From Pseudomonas sp. CFBP 13711 (GTDB lineage: Bacteria; Pseudomonadota; Gammaproteobacteria; Pseudomonadales; Pseudomonadaceae), in the NCBI RefSeq assembly GCF_014842265.1, contig NZ_JACYVI010000010.1:186001-250000 (forward strand): a stretch of DNA of 64,000 bases, in the 5' to 3' direction. Under the pieces are notes generated by a model. The model was given only the letters and a program-made list of their open reading frames with translations. It had not been told where the DNA came from and did not search any database. Within the stretch, counting starts at the first letter, position 1; every line of letters starts with the position of its first letter. Of the stretch, positions 1 to 7,226 are shown piece by piece. The position numbers were made by a program, and so were the translations under genes.

Positions 1-570
1 GACCAGCGCGACTACACGGCGTTTGCCGAGATAGAGGACCTGTACCTGTTCAGCTCCGGGCAAACTGTATTGACCGGCCTGATCACAAACCTGGCCTATC
101 GTCGTAATGCCTCAGAGCCCTTTCATCGAGTGGTTGATACATTGAAAGGCTTCCAGGCATTTCAGGAACTGGTCCGTGACTTACACGTCCGCGCACGCCT
201 GCCGGCTGTGGCCGAAGCGCTGGAGGCGGGCCAGTCGGTCACCTTCAACTGCATCAGTTCAAAGCAAGTCTGGGGCAAGCGAGTAACCGGCAACTTCCTT
301 AAAGTGACAACGGCGCCAATTCTTGTGAGCCGGGACTTCTTCGAGTACCAAGGCAAGAAAGTGCCGGTGTCGTCGCTGCGCACGGTAGACCTCAGCGCCT
401 GGACCGAAAATGTAGTGATCAAGGATGAGAACGGCAAACCCGTATTGTCAACCATCGCCACCGGCATCCTGAGCCATGACCTGTTCCTCAACACGCTTGA
501 TGTCGTGTTGGCAGTTGAAGAGCAGGCACGCAAACCAGCCGCTAATGTTTTTGAGATGAACGTCCGATGA
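1..570 (+). CDS. Hypothetical protein, 5' end outside the window
   Basis: The frame is open from base 1 to the stop at 568-570, so at least 189 residues belong to this gene and its start lies upstream. The internal TTG at 70 is not taken as the start because coding continues before it (IEDLYLFSSGQTVLTG). The visible part is soluble and mixed alpha/beta, with no signal peptide or membrane segment and no motif that identifies a family. Its stop overlaps the next ATG (ATGA), so the two genes are probably translated together. It begins the block of small proteins taken here as an immunity-like island. No function is assigned. Confidence 0.75.
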   Translation, partial: DQRDYTAFAEIEDLYLFSSGQTVLTGLITNLAYRRNASEPFHRVVDTLKGFQAFQELVRDLHVRARLPAVAEALEAGQSVTFNCISSKQVWGKRVTGNFLKVTTAPILVSRDFFEYQGKKVPVSSLRTVDLSAWTENVVIKDENGKPVLSTIATGILSHDLFLNTLDVVLAVEEQARKPAANVFEMNVR

Positions 571-854
571 TGATCTATCGGGGCGCAGGCTGGATGACGT
601 TGTTCACACCATTAGCGATGTTGATGTTAATGATGTGGTTATGGCCGGATTCCAGCGTTAAGCCCGGAAATACATCGCTCATGCAACTCTTGATGGGCTT
701 GGGTATTGGTTCAGCCATCAACGTTGTGCTGGGTTTTGTGTTGAATCGCGAGCTTCACCCCGATGGCGTTCGCCACCACTTCTTTTTTATACCGATGCAA
801 TGGCCGGCGCTGTTGATCATGCTGGCCTGCGCAGTGATCGCCTTGTTGAAATAA
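567..854 (+). CDS. Small integral membrane protein
   Basis: This 95-residue protein starts at an ATG overlapping the stop of the preceding gene, which implies coupling. It shows three hydrophobic segments, at about residues 8-26, 38-58 and 76-94, separated by short polar loops. It is therefore almost certainly in the inner membrane. No family is recognised. Small membrane proteins of this size are common as immunity proteins against periplasm- or membrane-acting toxins, but nothing in the sequence proves that role here. It converges with the minus-strand gene that ends 2 bases further on. Confidence 0.7.
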   Translation: MMIYRGAGWMTLFTPLAMLMLMMWLWPDSSVKPGNTSLMQLLMGLGIGSAINVVLGFVLNRELHPDGVRHHFFFIPMQWPALLIMLACAVIALLK

Positions 855-856
855 GC

Positions 857-1339
857 TCACCGACCGCTCAGCAAAGGCGGTCGGGTTTCGACCTGTTCAA
901 GGCTTACACGGTAAGTGGTGTAAGTGTCCCCGTCTTTCAGGTAAAGGTCGCTGCTGTAATCCGAGATGGCTCCTTTCAGCTTGATATGCAGGCCGTTGGG
1001 GACACGTTGGATTTCCACGTCTTTCAAGTCGGTGTCCGAGACCAGGAAGGGCGGGGTCTTGCCCAAATACACCTTCATGGTTTCGTCAGTCGATTCACGA
1101 TGATCCATGTAGAACTTTAGCCACTTGGGATCTGAAGGGTCCCTCCCCTCCTCCACGATATAAAGCCACTCCCCTGGTATGAAGTTTTGCTTCAGGACTA
1201 TTTGAGGAGGAAGCTCAGGTTTGTGGATGTAGCCATAGATAAGTGCCCCTCCGAGGCAGACCAGGAAGAAAATCGCGAAGTACTTTTTAAGCCTGAGCTT
1301 GAGAGCTTGCCATTCTGTTTTATTCATAGACTTCAACAT
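857..1339 (-). CDS. Membrane-anchored hypothetical protein
   Basis: The product is 160 residues long. A basic N-terminus (residues 1-20) leads into one hydrophobic segment at about 21-37 (AIFFLVCLGGALIYGYI), followed by a soluble domain of about 120 residues that should face the periplasm. No lipobox or catalytic motif is visible. The start is uncertain: ATG at 1339 gives the longest form and ATG at 1327 gives 156 residues, and neither has a convincing ribosome binding site. It lies 6 bases after the cbrC-like gene on the same strand and probably shares its transcript. A tethered periplasmic domain would suit an immunity protein, but that is inference from context. Confidence 0.65.
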   Translation of the reverse strand: MLKSMNKTEWQALKLRLKKYFAIFFLVCLGGALIYGYIHKPELPPQIVLKQNFIPGEWLYIVEEGRDPSDPKWLKFYMDHRESTDETMKVYLGKTPPFLVSDTDLKDVEIQRVPNGLHIKLKGAISDYSSDLYLKDGDTYTTYRVSLEQVETRPPLLSGR

Positions 1340-1345
1340 TTGGCG

Positions 1346-1888
1346 TCAATGGTTGTCTTGATAAGCGCCCAGCGTGGCGCAGTGACGACATTTGAACAGG
1401 TAGGCGGTAGGGCCATGATCCTTATCCAGAGCATTTAAAAACGCTTGCCACTGCGGCCCCTCCTCCAATCCCGTTGAGTCCTGAACGGCGGCGATGGCTG
1501 CCGGGCCCATTTCAATCAACTCTTTGTGGCCGGCCTTACCGATGAATTCGGCCGCGTCGTCGCAGTGAGTGAACCAGCATTCTTGCTGCCACCCGCTGAA
1601 ACCAGGCGTGCGCTGACAGACTTCGGCGATCTGCGCCTCGCTCAGCGTGTCATCGCCATCCAGGCCAACGCTCTCGTCATCGACAAACGTCGCGCCCAGG
1701 CGCTGGTGCGCACTCCCGTCGGCAATGCACCAAGGGCAGATGCAGTTTTCGTATTCCTCAATGGCGTATACCGGCCCTGCGTATATGTAGCCGCGGGCCT
1801 GATTGCAACTCACGCACGTGACGGAAGAAGGTTGCACCGAACCGGTACCGACGGGATCGGGATGGTAGGTAAAGTGGGGCAGAGTCAT
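1346..1888 (-). CDS. cbrC: CbrC family protein (UPF0167)
   Basis: The 180 residues match the CbrC/UPF0167 family along their length. The N-terminus has LPHFTYHPDPVGTGS, then paired cysteines CVSC and CPWC around GYIYAGPVY, and a late CRHC motif near the C-terminus, consistent with metal-binding zinc-ribbon-like cysteines. In Escherichia coli, cbrC is CreB-regulated and linked to colicin E2 tolerance, and relatives often sit beside toxin loci. The ATG at 1888 is preceded by AAGGA at a good distance. The gene is followed closely by the membrane-anchored gene at 857-1339. Family assignment is firm. A protective role in this strain is inference from the family and the island. Confidence 0.88.
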   Translation of the reverse strand: MTLPHFTYHPDPVGTGSVQPSSVTCVSCNQARGYIYAGPVYAIEEYENCICPWCIADGSAHQRLGATFVDDESVGLDGDDTLSEAQIAEVCQRTPGFSGWQQECWFTHCDDAAEFIGKAGHKELIEMGPAAIAAVQDSTGLEEGPQWQAFLNALDKDHGPTAYLFKCRHCATLGAYQDNH

Positions 1889-1909
1889 AAACGCATCCTT
1901 GGTGATTGC

Positions 1910-2056
1910 TTAATCGCATTCTTGCACGCTACTTGAATCGAGTAAAAAAATGGCGGATTGCTCATCCAGGTGAACATAAATCGGCACATCTCCATGGCGA
2001 TCAGCGAACACGCGCTTGGCTTGGAAACACAGCTGCGTGCGGAGCAAATTCACCAT
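1910..2056 (-). CDS. Possible 48-residue gene or gene remnant
   Basis: Reading the minus strand from an ATG at 2056 gives 48 codons with protein-like composition (for example RVFADRHGDVPIYVHLDE) ending in TAA 21 bases before cbrC. The composition looks more coding-like than chance, but no Shine-Dalgarno sequence precedes the ATG, and a stop lies four codons upstream in frame. It could be a small upstream gene of cbrC or the surviving tail of a decayed immunity or toxin gene. Function unknown. Confidence 0.3.
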   Translation of the reverse strand: MVNLLRTQLCFQAKRVFADRHGDVPIYVHLDEQSAIFLLDSSSVQECD

Positions 2057-2100
2057 AGCTAATATCTAGCTTCAAGCTGAGGAGCTCATCCTACCCGGCC

Positions 2101-2182
2101 GGCGCGCATCACCGGTATGCTAGCGGGAGTGTGGTCACGTGCCCCGGGTAGGCCTTGGGCCCTGGAAACGAAAGGATTAATC
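2101..2182 (+). repeat. Duplicated upstream cassette, copy 1
   Basis: This 82-base stretch matches 4819-4899 closely. Both begin GGCGC(A/G)CATCACCGGTATGCT, share GGTCACGTG in the middle, and run through CCTGGAAACG to an ATG at nearly equal distance (82 and 81 bases). It looks like a promoter and leader copied together with the start of the family C gene. TATGCT could act as a -10 box, but no convincing -35 box is seen. Confidence 0.75.
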
Positions 2183-2268
2183 ATGCCGGATGCCACCCCC
2201 ACTATGAACCGCAGGGAAACCGCCAAAAAAAACAGGTGGCCATCCGTGCAATTGACTGCGCAAGGACG
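2183..2268 (+). pseudogene. Truncated and frameshifted copy of the family C gene
   Basis: From the ATG at 2183 the sequence parallels the first ~30 codons of the intact gene at 4900: MNRRETAKK against MNRSETAKQ. The frame then slips at a run of A's. In the shifted frame the bases still encode AIRAIDCA, as in the intact copy. Homology ends at about 2265, where an unrelated gene (2277-2810) begins, so the remnant keeps only promoter, leader and the 5' tip. Nominal translation would stop at 2287, inside the next gene. This is direct evidence of duplication followed by replacement or deletion. Confidence 0.8.
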
Positions 2269-2276
2269 TGAACCCA

Positions 2277-2810
2277 ATGACAGATAACCTGGACAATGTG
2301 TTGCTGATCGCGCTAGCGGACGGCGCACTCGACAAATTTATCGTCGGCGAGCCTTTCTATTTTCAAGAAGCTAAGAGAGACACAGACGAACCGCAAAACG
2401 TGAGAGCGGCCTTCAACTTGCTGGTGCTCGACTATTGGACAAAGACTAAAGATAAAACGTTTCCGGGCGAATTAGTAACAGCAATGTTGATAGTTCTGAA
2501 AACCTATCCAGACAAAAATCGAGCGATCTATGCTGTATCTGACTGGATCTGTTTTTACCACGATTGTTTGGCCCAAAAGAGGCTAAATCCAAATGGCAAG
2601 TATCGTGAGCTTTTTGAAATGGACACAGACGTCGTCGCAGGTATGCTTAAGCAGGAGTTGGAGGTTAACAAAGCTGAATTGATTACCGATACTCGGTGGG
2701 GAGGCGCGTCGTGGAATAGTAAGCAAGGGCTCTGGGAGCCATTGATGCGCTTGGCATCATGGGTCCGAGATAAGCTTGAAGGTCCGAATTTCGTGCCTAA
2801 CAATCTTTAG
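2277..2810 (+). CDS. Hypothetical protein, immunity-like context
   Basis: The product is 178 soluble residues with no signal peptide, transmembrane segment or recognised motif. The ATG at 2277 is preferred over the GTG at 2268 because AAGGA at 2262-2266 is about 10 bases from the ATG but almost touches the GTG. The base composition is clearly AT-richer than the T6SS genes, suggesting transfer. It sits directly behind a duplicated promoter/leader and the broken family C copy, as if it had been swapped in behind a ready-made promoter. Size and context fit a cytoplasmic immunity protein. No homologue is recognised, so the role is a guess. Confidence 0.7.
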   Translation: MTDNLDNVLLIALADGALDKFIVGEPFYFQEAKRDTDEPQNVRAAFNLLVLDYWTKTKDKTFPGELVTAMLIVLKTYPDKNRAIYAVSDWICFYHDCLAQKRLNPNGKYRELFEMDTDVVAGMLKQELEVNKAELITDTRWGGASWNSKQGLWEPLMRLASWVRDKLEGPNFVPNNL

Positions 2811-2988
2811 CGATGCCTTCGCCACATGGCACTTTCGCTTGAAGCTTTGACAGAGGCATGCCGGGCCCGTGAAAGCTGATTGTAATTTCAGGACCTGTGA
2901 CCTTAGTTGAAAACTTTCACTCCATTATTGATCCCGGCAAATTATCCGCGGATCGATTTATGACCACTCTACTACCGAAAAGAACCTT

Positions 2989-3252
2989 ATGAAATTTACA
3001 GACATTTACTTTAATCGCGAGGAGCGCTTTTCCCTAGGTATTGAGGAGTCCTCTGGGAAAATTTATGCTTCAATTCCGGTGACTAACGGTATGACTGACT
3101 ATGAAGAGTATTACGAGATTAGTCATGCACAGCTCGAACTATTTAAAAAGGACCTTAACGCTGCATTAGCGTTTGTCACGAAATGTCGAAACAGACAACT
3201 GGACGAGTTGCTTATCCAAAAGCCTGGAGATGTGAGAGGTTCGCCTGACTGA
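2989..3252 (+). CDS. Family A small protein, copy 1 of 3
   Basis: The 87-residue product opens MKFTDIYFNREERFSLGIEE and shares its whole layout with the proteins at 6283 and 6587. Common features are the NREE motif, a Y/F-rich strand, a DYEEYY box at about residues 42-47, and a C-terminal helix ending DELLIQKPG. It is soluble and acidic in the middle, with no catalytic signature. This copy is the most diverged of the three. It stands alone with ~180 bases on its 5' side and is followed by family B genes. Family function is not known to me. Multiplication inside this island points to immunity or another protective role, as inference. Confidence 0.8.
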   Translation: MKFTDIYFNREERFSLGIEESSGKIYASIPVTNGMTDYEEYYEISHAQLELFKKDLNAALAFVTKCRNRQLDELLIQKPGDVRGSPD

Positions 3253-3393
3253 CACTCTCAAGCCAAACATAGTGATGGCAGCAGCTGCTGGAAATGGATA
3301 ACCTCCGGTACCCAGCAGCACGGCGTTCTACTTTATTCCAAATCGCGGAGATTGGTCATCCGTCAAACCTATAGGTCCAATCAGGAATTAACC

Positions 3394-3693
3394 ATGAACA
3401 TCCCAAGACTCAAAGAACTAGCCATTGCACTTGAATACCAGCTGTTGATACATTCCAAGATAGATCCAGAAGCCGCGGCTCTTCATGCTGACTTGAAGCC
3501 ATTATTGATACAAGCAAAAGCTGGCACTCTCACGACCCCGCTAGAAGTGCGAGACGTGCCGGGGCGTTATCGCTTTACAGAGAGAAACCTCCAGCAATAT
3601 CGCGACCTGGAAAATGCATTCGCGGACTTTTCGATTGAGGCAAGAGGGGGAGAGACGCCAGCTTTGAAGTGGCTTCGAGAACAGATGAAGTGA
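3394..3693 (+). CDS. Family B small protein, copy 1 of 3
   Basis: The 99-residue product has an N-terminal helix (MNIPRLKELAIALEYQLL), an LKPLL motif, a turn containing VPGRYRFTE, and a C-terminal part ending in GGETPALKWLREQMK. The start at 3394 is chosen because AGGAATT lies just upstream, as in the other two copies, and because homology begins there. An upstream start at 3352 would add unconserved residues. It is soluble, with no catalytic residues evident. Three tandem paralogues at 3394, 3990 and 4462 imply local duplication. Function unknown; immunity is the favoured inference. Confidence 0.8.
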   Translation: MNIPRLKELAIALEYQLLIHSKIDPEAAALHADLKPLLIQAKAGTLTTPLEVRDVPGRYRFTERNLQQYRDLENAFADFSIEARGGETPALKWLREQMK

Positions 3694-3989
3694 CAACCCA
3701 CCTTCCCCAGACCACTGTCATTAGCTTCACCCCGGCGCCTGGGTCATTTGGTTATTCACGTTTTGTGCTAGCCTGACGTCGCGATATGACACCCTTCTGG
3801 ATCAAAGACGCGAGACTGGATCGACATCTGCTAATGAGGAAACAGGGGCCGACAATTCGCACCCTGTTGCCTGAACCAATGCGTGCTAGCCTCAGCGGCA
3901 ACGCTCATCTGTCTCCGCTCCAACCTGCGGGCATGAAAGTGAACGGGCTTGGCGCACAGCCGGACAACCCGGATGGTAGGGAATTAGCG
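3694..3989 (+). other. Intergenic stretch with repeated GTGCTAGCCT boxes
   Basis: No gene is supported here. The ten-base string GTGCTAGCCT occurs twice, near 3766 and 3881, each time in a promoter-like setting. Either could hold the -10 element for the second family B gene. An in-frame upstream extension from 3786 exists but lacks conservation with its paralogues. Confidence 0.4.
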
Positions 3990-4307
3990 ATGAATATCAC
4001 CAGACTAAGACGCACTGCCTTGGTTCTCCAGCATAAGCTCGATCAATACTCAAAAATAGATCCCGAAGCCGCTGCCCTCAATTCCGATTTAAAGCCGTTA
4101 TTGGAGCTGGCGAAAGCAGGCAACCTATCCGAACCCATTCAGGTAGGAGCAGTACCTGGCCACTATCGCTTTACCGAGAAAAACCTTCAACAGTACGGCG
4201 AGCTTGAAGACGCGTACGCTGATTTTTCGATGGAAGTGACCGGCGGCGAACCAACGTCGCTAAAACTATGGATCGAATCCAGGAATAAAACCCAGAATTC
4301 TGAGTAA
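3990..4307 (+). CDS. Family B small protein, copy 2 of 3
   Basis: This copy has 105 residues. It shares SKIDPEAAALNSDLKPLLELAKAG-type spacing, VPGHYRFTE, and the ADFSMEVTGGE block with its neighbours. The C-terminus differs: instead of PALKWLRE it reads TSLKLWIESRNK and is slightly longer. The ATG at 3990 follows GGGAATT, the same ribosome-binding arrangement as copies 1 and 3. Codon use is ordinary but AT-richer than the T6SS operon. No function is known to me. If these are immunity proteins, the divergent copies could answer variant toxins. Confidence 0.78.
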   Translation: MNITRLRRTALVLQHKLDQYSKIDPEAAALNSDLKPLLELAKAGNLSEPIQVGAVPGHYRFTEKNLQQYGELEDAYADFSMEVTGGEPTSLKLWIESRNKTQNSE

Positions 4308-4461
4308 AGGCAATCCCGACTGCTCTCTCCACTATGCGAGGGTGCGTAGTAGACATCTCGATCGGCCCCACTAGGGTTGCTTCAGCGGCCCCCCTTTTCT
4401 GCGTCCACGTTGCGCTGGCTTCGCATTGAATAGCGCCCAGCTGCATGCGAAGGAATTCACC

Positions 4462-4770
4462 ATGAGCAATATCCAGCTTAAAGCTGCAGCACTCAACCTG
4501 GAAACCGAGCTCAAGGCCTATGCCGATCTCGATGCTGAGGCAGCGGAGCTATACGCTGAACTGAAGCCTCTGCTAAAGCTCGTCATGGAAGGGGCGATTA
4601 CGACGCCTTGGGAGTGGGGCCAGATTCCAGGGCGATACCGCTTTAGTGAGCGAGGCCTCCAGGCGTACGAAGCGCTTGAGCTGGCGTTTGCTACTTTTTG
4701 CATTGAGCTCACGGGAGGAAAAACGCCGGCCCTGAAATGGATGCGTGAATTCATGTCTCAAAACGACTAG
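4462..4770 (+). CDS. Family B small protein, copy 3 of 3
   Basis: This 102-residue copy begins MSNIQLKAAALNLETELKAY and keeps the LKPLL, IPGRYRFSE, IELTGGK and PALKWMRE blocks. AAGGAATT precedes the ATG at 4462. Its N-terminal helix differs most from copies 1 and 2, while the central block from about residues 45-95 is conserved, so the conserved surface is probably the central region. It is soluble, with no signal peptide. It sits just before the duplicated cassette and the intact family C gene. Confidence 0.8.
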   Translation: MSNIQLKAAALNLETELKAYADLDAEAAELYAELKPLLKLVMEGAITTPWEWGQIPGRYRFSERGLQAYEALELAFATFCIELTGGKTPALKWMREFMSQND

Positions 4771-4818
4771 GCGCTGATGGCGTTTGGTTGGCTTGAGCAA
4801 CGCCCGCCCTCCCCAACC

Positions 4819-4899
4819 GGCGCACATCACCGGTATGCTGCCGACAGTCTTGGTCACGTGCGCGGGGATGTTTTGAATCCTGGAAACGGAAGAAAAGTC
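4819..4899 (+). repeat. Duplicated upstream cassette, copy 2
   Basis: This is the partner of 2101-2182, with the same opening box, GGTCACGTG core and CCTGGAAACG end. Here it precedes the intact family C gene, so it is the likely source copy or the better-kept one. It probably carries that gene's promoter and ribosome binding site (GGAAGAAAAG before the ATG). Confidence 0.75.
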
Positions 4900-5208
4900 A
4901 TGCAGGACGCCACCACCATGAACCGCAGCGAAACCGCCAAACAAAAAATAGAAGCGGCCATTCGTGCCATTGATTGCGCACTGACCGAGCGGACGCAGGC
5001 GATTGTTGAGATCACCACCGTAGATCAGCTCAATCGTTTCAAAGCAGAATTACTGAAGGCTTTGCACCTGATTTTGCGAGACGAGATCCCGGAACTGATC
5101 AGCCACCGTAAACTCGGAATGGGTAGAGTCATTACCGATCAGTGGCCTTACAACTTGAGACTGGGTTCGATCATTATCGAGGCTGAGCAAGCCTTCGAAG
5201 CGATCTAA
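4900..5208 (+). CDS. Family C small protein, intact copy
   Basis: The product is 102 residues from the ATG at 4900. An alternative ATG six codons later (MNRSETAK) is also possible. It is mainly helical, with a heptad-like N-terminal half (AAIRAIDCALTERTQ, then FKAELLKALHLIL) and a C-terminal GMGRVITDQWPYN segment. It is soluble, and no enzyme motif is seen. A broken copy with the same upstream region lies at 2101-2268. The overall plan, a small helical protein with an IEAAIRAID-type start, recalls small immunity proteins, but no named family can be assigned from reading alone. Confidence 0.78.
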   Translation: MQDATTMNRSETAKQKIEAAIRAIDCALTERTQAIVEITTVDQLNRFKAELLKALHLILRDEIPELISHRKLGMGRVITDQWPYNLRLGSIIIEAEQAFEAI

Positions 5209-5375
5209 CTGTGGCCTGCAAATGCCTTCCGGCTCCATCCCGCCGGGCTATCGGATGAGGTCAACCCACACCGCGCCGTTTCCGTCGCTATAACCGTTCA
5301 CAAATCAGCGATGCGAAATACCCACCAAACCAAGTCGAGACGAATCATCGAGCAATCAGTCATCCTGCGACACCC

Positions 5376-6083
5376 TCAAGACGCGATCGACGTGAACCAT
5401 CTGCTCAAATACCAACGACTCCGCGCTTCACGGATTTGGTCAATTTGCATGAACGTGTAGGGCGTAGGCATTGATTGTTCTTGAAGGCGGAGCGCGCGTA
5501 GCCCCCTGATGATGTGCCGAGCGTGAAACAACGCGGCGATGCAAAACGCCTGCAGTCCAACCATAGCGACCATTGCAGCAGTTAAATGGCCGAGTGAATT
5601 TATAGTAATACTTGCCGCCAAGGTTGTAGCCCCGGCAACTAACACGGGATTATACGAGGCAACTGATCGCTGTCTATTCTCATACCTCGGCTGAACTTTT
5701 AGCCCGTCATATTCGAACGGATGAAAGGATGATCTACCTCTGGCCAGTGCATAGTAGGTCAGCAGCGTGATACCAACCGGCGCGCACCCTAGCAATAAGG
5801 GCAAAAGACCCTCTTTGCCCCAGATGCTTCCTGCAGCGAGATACGCGACCGAGCAGACTGGTAAACAAAACGCGCCTAAAAACGCCACGACCAGCGAAAT
5901 CATATAAACGGTAAATCTCTCACAAAAATAAACCAGGTAGAGGGTCCACAGAATCGCTAGTAGGGCCACCACGAGGTACAGACGCCAGAAATATTCAAGA
6001 TTTGATGGACCTAGGGCCATCATGGATAAAAGGAATGTTAGCAATGTCCAACTGACCTTCTTGAGATTATGCGCATCAATCAT
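5376..6083 (-). CDS. Polytopic membrane protein of unknown function
   Basis: The 235 residues contain about six hydrophobic segments, at roughly 10-25, 32-50, 57-82, 90-112, 146-165 and 168-188. A soluble basic C-terminal tail includes RGLRALRLQEQS and YTFMQIDQIREARSRW. No transporter or enzyme motif is recognised. It is the only gene in this stretch on the minus strand and is AT-richer than the T6SS genes. About 170 bases on its 3' side and 200 on its 5' side hold no gene. In this setting a membrane protein could protect against a pore-forming or lipid-targeting toxin. That is inference only. Confidence 0.7.
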   Translation of the reverse strand: MIDAHNLKKVSWTLLTFLLSMMALGPSNLEYFWRLYLVVALLAILWTLYLVYFCERFTVYMISLVVAFLGAFCLPVCSVAYLAAGSIWGKEGLLPLLLGCAPVGITLLTYYALARGRSSFHPFEYDGLKVQPRYENRQRSVASYNPVLVAGATTLAASITINSLGHLTAAMVAMVGLQAFCIAALFHARHIIRGLRALRLQEQSMPTPYTFMQIDQIREARSRWYLSRWFTSIAS

Positions 6084-6282
6084 TACCGTTCCCTAGCCCA
6101 TAAGCACATACATTCATCGTCGATCACTGACGGTTGACCAGACAAAAACTCGACCTCATTCGCACCGCCTTGCTCAACGACAACCAACCTGTGTAAAGCT
6201 TTGCGCAGCGAGCTTTATCAGATATTGCATAATGAGGCAGCGCTAAAGCTGCTTTAGCAAGCAAACTGGAGCCCTACGAACG

Positions 6283-6546
6283 ATGACATTCAGCGACACT
6301 TACGTAAACCGAGAAGAAAGGTTCTGTCTTGGCATCGAAGAAACCTCAGGCCAGTTCTTTGTGGCTTTCCCTGTTTTCAACGGCTTGATCGAGTACGAAG
6401 AATATTACGCAATAGACCAACAGATGTCCGAACGCTTCCACCACGATCTCGCCTCAGCGCTTGAATTCGTCAACCGTTGCCGTCGGCGAGAGATGGACGA
6501 GTTGCTGATGCAAAAGCCAGGCTCGAAACGAGGCTTCGCTTGCTAG
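6283..6546 (+). CDS. Family A small protein, copy 2 of 3
   Basis: This 87-residue copy begins MTFSDTYVNREERFCLGIEE. Its central and C-terminal parts are almost identical to the next gene at both protein and DNA level from about 6397 to 6525, while the first 40 codons differ more. The leader contains a perfect 7-bp hairpin (GCTAAAG/CTTTAGC at 6242-6258), and CATAAT near 6225 may be a -10 box. The gene is 40 bases from copy 3 and probably cotranscribed with it and with the Tsi6-like and alarmone-hydrolase genes downstream. Confidence 0.82.
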   Translation: MTFSDTYVNREERFCLGIEETSGQFFVAFPVFNGLIEYEEYYAIDQQMSERFHHDLASALEFVNRCRRREMDELLMQKPGSKRGFAC

Positions 6547-6586
6547 CATTGCGGCGAATCCAAAGACCATCGTTAGGTACCTCAGC

Positions 6587-6850
6587 ATGAAATTCACCCG
6601 GATCCACGTAAACCGAGAAGAAATGTTCTCCCTGGGAGTCGAAGAAACCTCAGGCCAGTTCTACGTATCATTTCCGGTAAGCAGCGGCTTTGTGGACTAC
6701 GAAGAATATTACGCAATAGACCAACAAATGTTCGAACGCTTCCACCACGATCTCGCCTCAGCGCTTGAATTCGTCAACCGTTGCCGCCGGAGGGAGCTGG
6801 ACGAATTGCTGATGCAAAAGCCAGGTTGGAACAGAGGCACCGCGATCTAG
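6587..6850 (+). CDS. Family A small protein, copy 3 of 3
   Basis: This 87-residue copy has NREEMFSLGVEE at its start, the DYEEYY box and a C-terminal DELLMQKPG like its paralogues. DNA from about 6701 to 6828 is nearly the same as in copy 2, a sign of very recent duplication or gene conversion. It ends 32 bases before the Tsi6-like gene, in what looks like one transcript. No catalytic motif is present. Function unknown. Its place directly before an immunity-family gene strengthens the immunity hypothesis for family A. Confidence 0.82.
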   Translation: MKFTRIHVNREEMFSLGVEETSGQFYVSFPVSSGFVDYEEYYAIDQQMFERFHHDLASALEFVNRCRRRELDELLMQKPGWNRGTAI

Positions 6851-6882
6851 CAAACGCCTCCGTACGACAGGGAAACGACCCG

Positions 6883-7221
6883 TTGAAAAAAGCCATCGAC
6901 TACATCGACGAAGCCATAGCGATCACGCGCCAGAGGGAGGCATCGTGTCCAGCGTTCCCCCTTTACGCAAGCGCGCTGATCCAGCTCGACTTCATCAGAA
7001 ACGTCTTGCTGGGCACCGAAAGAGACAAGAGCCGCCTGCACAGACTGACCATTGGCGCGTTGGCCGGGAAGGAGTTCGAGGAGACGGATCCGGAGCTTGC
7101 CCATGCACTCGGCATCGCTTACTACATCGGCATCCAGATCGGTCGCGGTTTAAAAATCAAGCTCCCCGACGGCCAGCCCCTGGAAAGCCTTCACCGCCCA
7201 TCTCCCCGATCTCAGGAGTGA
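6883..7221 (+). CDS. Tsi6-like T6SS immunity protein
   Basis: The 112-residue product carries the Tsi6 family pattern: an N-terminal AIDYIDEAIAI helix, then LDFIRNVLLG, SRLHRLTIGALAGKEFEETD, and AYYIGIQIGRGLK. In Pseudomonas aeruginosa, Tsi6 is the cytoplasmic immunity protein that blocks Tse6, a T6SS-delivered NAD(P)+ glycohydrolase. The start is taken as TTG at 6883 because AGGGAA lies 8 bases upstream and homology starts there. An earlier TTG at 6781 would overlap the previous gene by 70 bases. No Tse6-like toxin is in the window, so it appears to be an orphan. Family confidence is good; actual toxin specificity is unknown. Confidence 0.8.
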   Translation: MKKAIDYIDEAIAITRQREASCPAFPLYASALIQLDFIRNVLLGTERDKSRLHRLTIGALAGKEFEETDPELAHALGIAYYIGIQIGRGLKIKLPDGQPLESLHRPSPRSQE

Positions 7222-7226
7222 ATTGA

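Noticed and set aside
6781..6882. Longer N-terminus for the Tsi6-like protein
   Set aside because: It overlaps the family A gene by 70 bases and adds residues that do not match the family. The TTG at 6883 has a better ribosome binding site.
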